Program-made: the position numbers and the translations under genes | NCBI GenBank assembly: GCA_022446795.1 | Contig: JAKVBX010000024.1 | Coordinates: forward strand, 1 to 56,628 | Length of the DNA stretch: 56,628 nt | Direction of reading: 5' to 3' | From: Phycisphaerales bacterium | GTDB taxonomy: Bacteria > Planctomycetota > Phycisphaerae > Phycisphaerales > SM1A02 | In this document: positions 27,439 through 35,595 of the stretch, one piece after another | Layout of the letters: each line of letters opens with the position of its first letter | Numbering within the stretch: the stretch's first letter is position 1 | The notes under the pieces: generated by a model | What the model was told of the DNA's origin: nothing | The model's input: only the letters and a program-made list of their open reading frames with translations | Databases searched by the model: none

Positions 27439-28809
27439 CTAGACCAGGATCTGCGCCGGGTTCTCGATGATCTCCCGCAGGGAGACGAGGTACTTGGCGG
27501 CTGTGGCGCCATCCACGACCCGGTGATCATTGCTCAAGGTCACGGTCATCTCATGTCCCACGACCAGTTCGCCGTTCCGCACCACGGGCTTCTCCAGGGC
27601 GGAGCCGACCGCGAGGATGGCGCTATTGGGTGGATTGATGATGGCGGTGAAGTCCGTGATGCCGAACATCCCCAGGTTCGAGATGGTGAACGTGGAATCC
27701 GCCATCTCCTCGACCGTCAGACCGCGGGTCCGTGCCTTTTCCGACAGGGCCCTCGTTTCAGCCGAAATCACGCGAATGCTCTTGCGGTCCGCATCCCGGA
27801 TCGTCGCCACGACCAGGCCTCCACCACGTTCATCAGGGAGGGCCACGGCGACGCCGATGTTGACCGCCCCGTGATAGACGATCGACTCGCCGCCCCAGGA
27901 GGCATTCATCAACGGGTTGGCATACATCGCCAACGCGCAGGCCCGCACCAGGAGGTCATTCACACTGATCTTCGACCCCGTCCCGGCCAGTTGCTCGTTC
28001 AGCGACTTGCGCAGGGCCAGCAACGGCTCGACATCCAGCGCCATGCTGACCTGGTAATGGGGAATCGTCTGTGAGGACTCGACCAATCGAGCCGCGATGG
28101 TCTGTCGCATGCCGGTGAGTGGCTGCTCGAACGACTGCAACGCACCGGGAACGGCGATGACCTGGAGTTGGGACTGGTCCTCGGAAACCGGCGTCGCCTG
28201 GATCACCTGCGGTGCCGGTACGGAAGCAGGTGCCGAAGTCGTTGCGGACGTGGGCGTCATTGGGGCGGGTGCCGCCGAGGGCGGAACGGATGAACGCGTC
28301 TCGGCGCCAGCACCGACCGCGGCCAGGACATCTCGCTTGACGATTCGACCCGCCGGTCCCGAGCCCACCAGCGTTGACGGATCGACACCGTGTTCCTCGG
28401 CCAGTCGACGGGCGACCGGCGTGATTCGGAGGTGGCCCGACCGTGTCTGCACGGCCGCTGCAGGTGCTGCCGCCGGCGCTGGATCAGCTGCTGCCGGGGC
28501 TGCCTCGACGGGTTGGCTCGGGGCCGCTGCAGGAGACGACGGTGTTTCCGGCTGGCTTCCCGGCTCCTCGTCCTCTTCCAACAGGATCGCGACGACCGTG
28601 CCGACGTCGACCGCTTCTCCTTCCGCCACCGAGATCTGCTCCACGGTGCCGTCATCGAAGGACTGCATTTCCATCGTGGCCTTGTCCGTTTCCACGTCGG
28701 CCAGCACGTCACCCGCGGTGACCTCGTCACCGGCAGCGACATGCCACTTGATGATCGTCCCCTTCTCCATGGTGTCAGAGAGTCGAGGCATCGTGATATC
28801 GATGGGCAT
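27439..28809 (-). CDS. pdhC: Dihydrolipoyllysine acetyltransferase, pyruvate dehydrogenase E2
   Basis: 456 residues. It transfers acetyl groups from E1 to CoA in the pyruvate dehydrogenase complex. Lipoyl domain at 1-80 with Lys43 in VETDKATME, a long Ala/Pro/Ser linker, the E3-binding domain (TPVARRLAEEHGVDPSTL, GSGPAGRIVKRDV) and the catalytic domain with the active-site LSNDHRVVDGATAAKYL. ITMPRLSDTMEKG at the N-terminus is the PDH-type lipoyl signature, in contrast to the IPSLGES of sucB in this window. Third gene of pdhA-pdhB-pdhC, 14 nt after pdhB. Confidence 0.95.
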   Translation of the reverse strand: MPIDITMPRLSDTMEKGTIIKWHVAAGDEVTAGDVLADVETDKATMEMQSFDDGTVEQISVAEGEAVDVGTVVAILLEEDEEPGSQPETPSSPAAAPSQPVEAAPAAADPAPAAAPAAAVQTRSGHLRITPVARRLAEEHGVDPSTLVGSGPAGRIVKRDVLAAVGAGAETRSSVPPSAAPAPMTPTSATTSAPASVPAPQVIQATPVSEDQSQLQVIAVPGALQSFEQPLTGMRQTIAARLVESSQTIPHYQVSMALDVEPLLALRKSLNEQLAGTGSKISVNDLLVRACALAMYANPLMNASWGGESIVYHGAVNIGVAVALPDERGGGLVVATIRDADRKSIRVISAETRALSEKARTRGLTVEEMADSTFTISNLGMFGITDFTAIINPPNSAILAVGSALEKPVVRNGELVVGHEMTVTLSNDHRVVDGATAAKYLVSLREIIENPAQILV

Positions 28810-28823
28810 GGGAGGCGTCTTCC

Positions 28824-29807
28824 TCAGGCGTTGTACGTCACGCTTCGAACGGCTTCACAGATCTTCCGCTCGTTGGGCAGCATCTCTGCTTCCAGGTTGT
28901 GCGCATAGGGTGCCGGGACATCATCGCTGTGAACGCGGTGGACATGGTTGTCCAGGTCATCGAAGCACACCCGGTGAACCTCGGCGGCGACCTCGGATCC
29001 CACGGAAGCAAATGACCAGGACTGGTCCACCACCACGCAGCTGTTGGTTCGCCGGACGGACTCCGCGATCGTGTCTATATCCAGTGGCTTGACGGACCGG
29101 CCATCGATGACCTCGATGTCGATACCTTCCTTGGCCAGGATCTCGGCGGCCGCCATGCAGAAGTGAACCGGGCGACCGAAGCTGACCACCGTGCAGTCCG
29201 TTCCCGGTCGACGAATCACGGCCTTGCCGATCGGCAGCTCGTAGGCTTCCTCGGGGACCTCCCCCGTCATGGAGAGCATTCGCTCCGACTCCAGGCAGAA
29301 CACCGGGTCCGGATCCCGGATGGCCGCCGTCAGCAGCCCCTTGGCGTCATACGGATCCGACGGGATGACGATCTTGAGACCCGGGACGTTGGCGTAGAGT
29401 GATTCGACGCACCAGGAGTGCGTCGAGCCCAACTGGCCACCGGCGCCATCATTCCCACGGAAGACGATCGGGACCTGGAACTGGCCGCCGCTCATGTAGA
29501 GCATCTTTGGGGCGTTGTTCAGGATCTGGTCAGCGGCGACGAGACTGAACGACCAGCTCATGAACTCGACGATGGGACGAAGTCCCATCATGGCCGCCCC
29601 GATGCCCAGCCCGGCGAAACCAGTCTCGGAGATCGGGGTATCGATGATCCGACTCGGGCCGAATTCATCAAGCATGCCTCGGCTGACCTTGTAGGCGCCG
29701 TCGTACTGGGCAACTTCTTCACCGATGAGGAAGACCTTGGGGTCCTTCCGCATCTCGTCCGACATCGCCTCACGCAGAGCGTCTCGAAATTCAATCGTCC
29801 GCGACAT
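28824..29807 (-). CDS. pdhB: Pyruvate dehydrogenase E1 beta subunit
   Basis: 327 residues. With the alpha subunit it forms the ThDP-dependent heterotetramer that decarboxylates pyruvate. Typical: IEFRDALREAMSDEMRKDPK, VFLIGEEVAQYDGAYKVSRG, IIDTPISETGFAGLGIGAAM, and LEGRSxKPLD-like VIDGRSVKPLDIDTI. Start ATG at 29807 overlaps the pdhA stop by one nucleotide (TGATG), so translation is coupled. A longer frame upstream only shadows pdhA. Confidence 0.95.
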   Translation of the reverse strand: MSRTIEFRDALREAMSDEMRKDPKVFLIGEEVAQYDGAYKVSRGMLDEFGPSRIIDTPISETGFAGLGIGAAMMGLRPIVEFMSWSFSLVAADQILNNAPKMLYMSGGQFQVPIVFRGNDGAGGQLGSTHSWCVESLYANVPGLKIVIPSDPYDAKGLLTAAIRDPDPVFCLESERMLSMTGEVPEEAYELPIGKAVIRRPGTDCTVVSFGRPVHFCMAAAEILAKEGIDIEVIDGRSVKPLDIDTIAESVRRTNSCVVVDQSWSFASVGSEVAAEVHRVCFDDLDNHVHRVHSDDVPAPYAHNLEAEMLPNERKICEAVRSVTYNA

Positions 29808-30958
29808 CAGGACTTCTCCTTGGACGAATCTCGCATGAACTCCGGCAGCGAGGTCCCGGTGTAGGGGCCCCACGTGTCGACGTAGACGTCGTGGTACAGC
29901 TCGGAGATATCCGGCTCGGGCGATGCCTCGGCCCACTTCACGGCCGCCCGGATCTCCGTCCGGACTTCCTTGCTCATGGTCTTGATCGCCGCCTCTTCGA
30001 GCACGCCGGTCTTGACCAGGAACTTCGAGAGCCCATCGATGGGATCATTCGACTCGTTCTCCTGCTCTTCCTCGTGAGTGCGGTACTTGCGAGGATCGGA
30101 CATGGAGTGACCCTTGAAGCGGTAGCAGTGCATGTCCACGAAGGCGGGACGCGGGGTCTCGCGGATGTCGTCAACAAGTGCCTTCATGTCGCGATAGGTC
30201 TTGATCACGTCCATCCCGTCGACCGTGATGGCGTCCATGTCGTAGGCCACGGCCTTGTGAACCAGGTTGCCGGCGGCCGACGTACATCGTTCGATCGAGG
30301 TGCCCATGGCGTACTGGTTGTTTTCCACGATGAAGATCACCGGGATGTCCATCACCTTGGCGAGGTTGGCGGCCTCGTGGAAGGCCCCCTGGTTCAAGGC
30401 TCCGTCGCCCAGGAAACACAGTGTCACGCGGGAGTTGGGACGCTTGCGGATGACCTCGTCCTCGTACTTGGTCGCGAAGGCCAGGCCCGCCCCCAGCGGG
30501 GTCTGGGCACCCACGATCCCGTGGCCGCCATACATGTGGTTCGGCGCGTCGAAAAAGTGCATCGACCCGCCCTTGCCCTTGGCGCATCCGCCGATGCGGC
30601 CGAAGAGTTCCGCCATGCCGACCTTCGGGTCCAGGCCGCGAGCCAGGGCATGACCGTGGTCTCGATAGGCCGTGATCACGGGGTCGTCCGACTTGAGGGC
30701 GGCGATCGTGCCCACCGCAACCGCCTCCTGCCCGTTGTAGACATGGAGGAAGCCACCGGCGAGCTTGTTCTGGTAAGCCTGCATGGCCCGGACCTCGAAC
30801 TCACGAATGAGCATCATGTCCCGAAGCCACTTCAGCAGGACGTCGGGGCCGGGAATCGGCACCTGCTCGCTGTCGCGTTGCTGTGTGGATGGCGTTGATG
30901 AAGAGGTCACGGTTTCAATATCCGGTGAAGTGGGGAGTGATGGGCTCGCGGTTTCCAT
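29807..30958 (-). CDS. pdhA: Pyruvate dehydrogenase E1 alpha subunit
   Basis: 383 residues. ThDP/Mg site: GDGALNQGAFHEAANLAKV ... IVENN. Other E1-alpha segments: MMLIREFEVRAMQAYQNKLAGG, YNGQEAVAVG, YRDHGHALARGLDP, GKGGSMHFFD, GGHGIVGAQTPLGAGLA, and CYRFKGHSMSDPRKYRTHEE, which contains the loop Ser region. A disordered Ser/Thr-rich N-terminus of about 45 residues precedes the fold. The start codon lies 5 nt after a TATACT -10-like box, which supports a leaderless message from this ATG. Confidence 0.95.
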   Translation of the reverse strand: METASPSLPTSPDIETVTSSSTPSTQQRDSEQVPIPGPDVLLKWLRDMMLIREFEVRAMQAYQNKLAGGFLHVYNGQEAVAVGTIAALKSDDPVITAYRDHGHALARGLDPKVGMAELFGRIGGCAKGKGGSMHFFDAPNHMYGGHGIVGAQTPLGAGLAFATKYEDEVIRKRPNSRVTLCFLGDGALNQGAFHEAANLAKVMDIPVIFIVENNQYAMGTSIERCTSAAGNLVHKAVAYDMDAITVDGMDVIKTYRDMKALVDDIRETPRPAFVDMHCYRFKGHSMSDPRKYRTHEEEQENESNDPIDGLSKFLVKTGVLEEAAIKTMSKEVRTEIRAAVKWAEASPEPDISELYHDVYVDTWGPYTGTSLPEFMRDSSKEKS

Positions 30959-30963
30959 GCCCC

Positions 30964-30969
30964 AGTATA
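30964..30969 (-). promoter_or_regulatory. -10 box (TATACT) for the pdhABC operon
   Basis: TATACT on the minus strand ends 5 nt before the pdhA ATG; transcription 6-7 nt downstream would start on the A of the ATG. The -35 is weak. It lies in the 43-nt gap after the chagasin-like gene. Confidence 0.5.
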
Positions 30970-31001
30970 GCCGTAGAGGGCCCGGAAACAGCCCCCTGGG
31001 C

Positions 31002-31418
31002 CTACTTGGTGACGTTGATCGTGACGACCGCCTGCTCAGCCGGGGCTGTGTCGGTCTCCCAGGAACGCCGATAGTCCAGGTGGAGCCTCGCGGTCCCCAC
31101 GGATACCCCCCGGACGATCCACCACTGCCGGCCCGGTGCCCCCATGACGTCCTTCTCCGTGGAGGTGTCCGCATAGCCACTCTCGGTGATCGAGATGTGG
31201 TTCAGGCCCCTGCTGGCGGCCGAGCTCAAGGCCCATTCGAACCCCGTCGTACGATTGCTGACGAGGGTGACGCGGACCGTCTGCCCGACGGTCACGGTGT
31301 ACTCCTGGACCTGCCGGCCGGCATTCGAACCACTGTTCGAGTCGGTGGAGGCACATCCACCGACCACCAACACGGCCAGGAACAGGACGGCCAGCGTGAG
31401 GCTGCTTTTCATGGTCAT
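31002..31418 (-). CDS. Chagasin-like (I42 family) protease-inhibitor lipoprotein
   Basis: 138 residues. A lipoprotein signal ends in a lipobox (LAVLVVGGC|AS). The mature part has the three inhibitory-loop signatures of chagasin-type cysteine protease inhibitors: NRTTGFEW, GAPGRQWWIVRGVSVG, and LHLDYRRSWE. Family members block papain-like proteases; here it would sit in the periplasm or outer membrane. The start at 31418 follows AAGGAG; a second ATG is 6 nt further. It points the same way as pdhA but is divergent from the cytochrome gene. The inhibitor function is inferred from family motifs. Confidence 0.8.
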   Translation of the reverse strand: MTMKSSLTLAVLFLAVLVVGGCASTDSNSGSNAGRQVQEYTVTVGQTVRVTLVSNRTTGFEWALSSAASRGLNHISITESGYADTSTEKDVMGAPGRQWWIVRGVSVGTARLHLDYRRSWETDTAPAEQAVVTINVTK

Positions 31419-31534
31419 CCGACTCTCCTTGTCACGGGCGGATGATACGCGAATCCAGTGATTGGCCGCTGCCTCGGCTGGCCGGAAGGAACGCCAAGCC
31501 GTGGTTTCGACGGCAATTGGCAGCATTCGACCGA

Positions 31535-31540
31535 TACACT
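31535..31540 (+). promoter_or_regulatory. -10-like box for the cytochrome gene
   Basis: TACACT ends 6 nt before the ATG at 31547, which again would give a leaderless transcript. No clear -35. It supports 31547 over the longer frame that starts at 31442. Confidence 0.35.
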
Positions 31541-31546
31541 CAGGCA

Positions 31547-33778
31547 ATGCTGGTACTCCTGGCCATGCTCGCTGGAGGATTCTCACCGGACCTGGTCACG
31601 GACGGATACGTGAACGACGCGCGGTGCACCAACTGCCACGCCGATATCGCCGGCACGTTCGCGCACCACGGCATGGGACGGTCCTTCTGGGTCCCGGGAC
31701 CGGACAACGCCATCGAGGACTTCAGCGAAGAAGGTGGCTACTACCACCACCCCGCTTCCAATCTGCACTACCGCATGCGACTGGATGACGACGGGCGGAT
31801 GTGGATGAAGCAGTACGAATTGGATGGTGCCGAACAGCCCATCAACGAGGTGGAGGTTGAAGCCCACTGGGCGGTAGGCAGCGGCAACCACGCCCGAACC
31901 TATCTCCACCGTTCGCCATCGGGTGAACTCTGGGAACTCCCGGTCACCTGGTATGCCGACAAGGGCTGGCGGATGTCCCCGGGGTACGACTACCCGTACC
32001 ACCAGCGATTCAACCGACAGGTCGGCCGAGGCTGCATCTTCTGCCACACCGCCTACCCGGACGTTCCCGTCGGAGATGATCGACTCGGACGGCCGATCAC
32101 GTTCCCCGAGGAACTCCCGCTGGGCATCGGCTGCCAGCGATGTCATGGCCCCGGTGAAGCGCATGTCAACCTCGCCTACTCCGCCGATGCCACGGACGAG
32201 GAGATCGCGGCCGCGATCCTGAATCCGACGGACCTGTCTCCCGAACTCGCCGATGACATGTGCCTCCAGTGCCACATGCAACCCAGCAGCCGCCTGGGGT
32301 CCATCGTCCGACCCTTCGAGCGTGGCGTGTACTCCTACCGACCGGGCGAGGCCCTGGAGACCTACCTCGCTCACGTGGACTTCGTTCCCGAGGATCCGGA
32401 AGAGTCCGAGTTCGAGATCAACCACCACGGGTACCAACTTGCCCGCAGTGCCTGCGTCGAACACGGAGGCCGCATCAGTTGCCTCAGTTGTCACGATGCG
32501 CATCACAAGCTCTCGCCCGCCGAGATGCGAGCCCGCACGCTGACGACCTGCCTGTCGTGCCATGAGCCCGAGGCCTGCCGGGTCGAAGACGTGATGCAGA
32601 TCCCCATCGCCGAAGCGCAGGACTGTGCATCCTGTCACATGCCACACCGTGTGCCTCACGATGCGATTCACTCGGCCGTGACGGATCACCGCATTCAGAA
32701 GCCCGGCGAGATTCCCCCGCATCCAACCGAGGATGGGCCGCCCCCCGCTCATGCCGAGGCTCGGCTGCAGGATCCGGATCGCTATCGCGATGATCCGCGG
32801 GCGGCGACCTACCCGCTCCTCGGCGAAGTCCTCTCCAACCGCCCCCGCAACGTGGAACAACTCGCGACCCTGCTGGAGGGCGAAACGGCCGTCACGCCGC
32901 GATTGCTGCTGGCGCAGGGCTACGACGCTTCCGGTGATCAGGCCAAGGCCCGTGCTGGCCTGGAGTCCCTGGTCCGTGATGCCCCCTGGGCCACCACCGC
33001 TCACATCAACCTGGCGGCCATCGACGTCAACGAAGGCAATCTCGATGACGCCCGCGTTCGACTGGAAGCGGTTGTCGAGTCCACTCCCGAGGCGTTCGCC
33101 GCCTGGTCCAGCCTGGCGGCGATACACCGCCAGCAGGGTCAACTCGACAAGGCCATCGCGGCCGCACGTGAAGCGGCCCGCCTCCGGCCGCTCGATCCCG
33201 CGGCGCAGGCCCGGCTGGGTTCGTTCCTGGCCGCCGATGGAACATTCGCAGCGGCCGCCGAGGCCTTTGCCCGGGCCGAGTCCCTCTCGCCCGGTGACCC
33301 GTCCACCGGGTACAACCTGGGCCTGGCCCATTGGAAAGCCGGGAATCGGACCGAAGCCAGTCGGGCCTGGCAACAGGCACTGAGACGATCAAGCATGTCT
33401 CCACAGTTGCTTCGCGTGGCCATCATCACCGAGGCCCTTCCCTGGCCGGGCCTGGAACTCCGAACACAGGAAGCGCTCGCACGAGCAGCCGCCTTCTACC
33501 GTGCGTATCCCTCCTCCGCCGATGCCACCCTGATGCTCGCCGTTGCCATGATGGCCGATGGCCGTGGCGCTGACATCATGCCCGTGCTGCAACGGGCCAC
33601 GGAGTTGAAGGCGGACCTCGCCGCTGTCCGGCTCATCCAGGCCATGGTGGCCGCCGAATCCGGTGAGTTGTCCGCTGCTCGAGCCGTCTACGAGAGAGTC
33701 AAGGCGCGCGCCACCCAGGTGGACATGCTGCGGGAAGGGCTCCTTCGCCGAGCCGAGACGATCTTCGGGTCACCGTGA
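31547..33778 (+). CDS. Heptaheme cytochrome c with C-terminal TPR repeats
   Basis: 743 residues. A short signal peptide (MLVLLAMLAGGFS) precedes seven CxxCH haem sites: CTNCH, CIFCH, CQRCH, CLQCH, CLSCH twice and CASCH, spread over about residues 26-370. The spacing resembles the octahaem/cytochrome c554-like multihaem group. After a linker (about 400-430) come TPR units (e.g. LLAQGYDASGDQAKARAGLE, FAAWSSLAAIHRQQGQLDKA, STGYNLGLAHWKAGNRTEAS). It should be an extracytoplasmic electron carrier or reductase held in a larger complex by the TPR part. The redox partner is unknown. No cytochrome maturation genes are nearby. Confidence 0.85.
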   Translation: MLVLLAMLAGGFSPDLVTDGYVNDARCTNCHADIAGTFAHHGMGRSFWVPGPDNAIEDFSEEGGYYHHPASNLHYRMRLDDDGRMWMKQYELDGAEQPINEVEVEAHWAVGSGNHARTYLHRSPSGELWELPVTWYADKGWRMSPGYDYPYHQRFNRQVGRGCIFCHTAYPDVPVGDDRLGRPITFPEELPLGIGCQRCHGPGEAHVNLAYSADATDEEIAAAILNPTDLSPELADDMCLQCHMQPSSRLGSIVRPFERGVYSYRPGEALETYLAHVDFVPEDPEESEFEINHHGYQLARSACVEHGGRISCLSCHDAHHKLSPAEMRARTLTTCLSCHEPEACRVEDVMQIPIAEAQDCASCHMPHRVPHDAIHSAVTDHRIQKPGEIPPHPTEDGPPPAHAEARLQDPDRYRDDPRAATYPLLGEVLSNRPRNVEQLATLLEGETAVTPRLLLAQGYDASGDQAKARAGLESLVRDAPWATTAHINLAAIDVNEGNLDDARVRLEAVVESTPEAFAAWSSLAAIHRQQGQLDKAIAAAREAARLRPLDPAAQARLGSFLAADGTFAAAAEAFARAESLSPGDPSTGYNLGLAHWKAGNRTEASRAWQQALRRSSMSPQLLRVAIITEALPWPGLELRTQEALARAAAFYRAYPSSADATLMLAVAMMADGRGADIMPVLQRATELKADLAAVRLIQAMVAAESGELSAARAVYERVKARATQVDMLREGLLRRAETIFGSP

Positions 33779-34094
33779 GGCACGGCAGTCGCACGTTCAC
33801 ATCGTTGCCGCCGTGGCTGTGATCGGCAGATCACGTCAGGACACCAGCGTCACGTGATCTCCAAACAGTTGATGCCCGAACGTCGCCGGCAATGCGCATG
33901 GGATAGCGCCGCCCTTGATTGAACATCCAAGGCGACACCTCTCTTCCATGCACCGAGGGCACGATCAACCTGTTTTCCGGACCTTCCGGACGCGGGGATC
34001 GGCCAACGATTACTTTCGCAACAATCTTGAAATCGTTGCATGAAATCGCAGGAGACCCACGAAGGTCTTTCCGGCAATCAGGAGGCTCCTTTTC
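33779..34094. other. Intergenic region with a 9-bp dyad
   Basis: 316 bp, no gene seen. It contains a perfect inverted repeat agatcacgt-N15-acgtgatct at 33828-33860, which could be an operator or a weak terminator without T-run. The last 20 nt hold a strong ribosome site (caggagg) for the next gene. Confidence 0.5.
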
Positions 34095-35399
34095 ATGCAC
34101 ATGATCTCACTCACCACCACCATCATCTGCACCACCGCCAGCATGGGCCTGGCACAGAACATCTGCGATTCCGACCTGACACCGGCCGAAGCCAGGCTGG
34201 CTCGCAATCGCCAGGATGCCGGTGCCTACAGCATGCGAGCGGGACCCGTTCAACCCGTTGTCATTTCCGTCGCCTGGCATGTCCTGGAGACGACTGATGG
34301 CCGACGCGCCATCGAAGACGATGAATTGCAACTGATGATCGACTACCTCAATGACCAGTGGGAGACGGTGAACATCTCCTTTGCCGCCCACCCACTGGTG
34401 GACCGAATCGTGAACGATGTCTGGTGGGACGATGTCCCCGACGCCAATGAACTCCGGTCGATGCGACGACTGCCCAACGCGTTGAACATCTACTGGGCCC
34501 CGTCGCTGGAAGGCGGTGGGCTCTGTGGTCGCTCGAGCTTCACCTTCTCAACCCTGGACACCATCGTGATGCAGAGCAGTTGCCTGGGCTATACCGATGT
34601 TCGAGGCGTCTTTGCACACGAGGTCGGTCATTGGTTCGACCTGTTCCATACCTTTGAAACGGCTACTGGTGTCGAGTGCGTCGCCCGAACGAACTGCCTG
34701 AACACGGGCGATCTGCTGTGTGACACGCCCGCCAGTTTCGGCCTGCAGTTCACGACATGCGTCGACCCCATCACGTGCAACCGCAAGCCAGGCTCATTCT
34801 GCAACCGGAGCGGACCCTGCCCTGGCGATCCGCTGTACGACCCCAGCACGACCAACTTCATGTCGTACTCGGTCCCCCCCTGCATCTCCGAGTTCACACC
34901 CGGGCAGTACGAACGCATGCGATCAACGACCGACAACCTCCGGTCCGACTATGCCAATACCGGCCTTCACGATCCATGCCCGGCTGACATTGATGGCAGC
35001 CTCGCCGTCGGAGCCAATGACGTTCTGGCGTTGCTTGATGCCTATGGCCCGTGTTCCGATGACTGTGAATCGGATATCACCGGCGATGGCCAGACCGATG
35101 TCAATGACGTGCTGGTTCTGTTGGGCGCCTGGGGACCATGCTTCTCCTGCACGGATGCCAACGCCTGTGACGATGGTGACCCAGGGACCCTCGACTACTG
35201 CCTGTTCGGAACCTGCACCCATGAAGTGATCACCGGATGTGCCGTCGGCGAGATCCCGGACTGCAACGGCCATTGCGTGCCCGCCGCGTGGGTAGGTGAT
35301 GGTGTCTGCGATGACGGTTCCTTCACACACGATGGCCTCCCCGTGTTCCTGAACTGCGATGCGTTCAACTGCGATGGTGGCGACTGCATCTGCCCATGA
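34095..35399 (+). CDS. Secreted M43 (pappalysin-like) metalloprotease with dockerin-like and LNR modules
   Basis: 434 residues. Signal peptide (MHMISLTTTIICTTASMGLA). The protease domain has the zinc site HEVGHWFDLFH (His175, Glu176, His179, His185) and the Met-turn NFMSY; cysteines between them fit M43. The third-ligand Gly of the usual HExxHxxGxxH is Asp. At about 293-350 lie two dockerin-like calcium loops (ADIDGSLAVGANDVLALLDA; DITGDGQTDVNDVLVLLGAW), then a Cys-rich CDDGDPGTLDYCLFGTC unit, and at the C-terminus a Lin-12/Notch repeat (CNGHCVPAAWVGDGVCDDGS ... CDAFNCDGGDC). Protease plus LNR recalls the architecture of human PAPP-A. A close paralogue lies at 39344. Confidence 0.88.
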   Translation: MHMISLTTTIICTTASMGLAQNICDSDLTPAEARLARNRQDAGAYSMRAGPVQPVVISVAWHVLETTDGRRAIEDDELQLMIDYLNDQWETVNISFAAHPLVDRIVNDVWWDDVPDANELRSMRRLPNALNIYWAPSLEGGGLCGRSSFTFSTLDTIVMQSSCLGYTDVRGVFAHEVGHWFDLFHTFETATGVECVARTNCLNTGDLLCDTPASFGLQFTTCVDPITCNRKPGSFCNRSGPCPGDPLYDPSTTNFMSYSVPPCISEFTPGQYERMRSTTDNLRSDYANTGLHDPCPADIDGSLAVGANDVLALLDAYGPCSDDCESDITGDGQTDVNDVLVLLGAWGPCFSCTDANACDDGDPGTLDYCLFGTCTHEVITGCAVGEIPDCNGHCVPAAWVGDGVCDDGSFTHDGLPVFLNCDAFNCDGGDCICP

Positions 35400-35472
35400 C
35401 ACACCACCGGATCGACCCCTGAGGTCCACCGGGCTCCAATTCAACTTCTCTGCCCTGGAGAGCGAGGAATGG

Positions 35473-35504
35473 CAACCCCGCCGGTCGGCCGACCGGCGGG
35501 GTTG
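35473..35504. repeat. Perfect 32-nt palindrome
   Basis: A 16-nt arm (caaccccgccggtcgg) is followed at once by its exact reverse complement, with no loop. It lies between the M43 protease and the kinase gene and may serve as a terminator or be a REP-like element. A related imperfect copy occurs inside the PA14/LamG gene at 45552. Confidence 0.8.
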
Positions 35505-35580
35505 TACGTCTGGCGATCGCTGCCGACAACTGGCCACTGTTTCCAGGTGGCCCCGGGTTTGGCCCGCGATGGCCTTCCGT

Positions 35581-35586
35581 TAGACT
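35581..35586 (+). promoter_or_regulatory. -10-like box for the kinase gene
   Basis: TAGACT ends 9 nt before the ATG; TTTGGC lies 17 nt upstream of it as a weak -35. A nearly leaderless transcript is suggested. Confidence 0.35.
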
Positions 35587-35595
35587 TCCCCTTCG

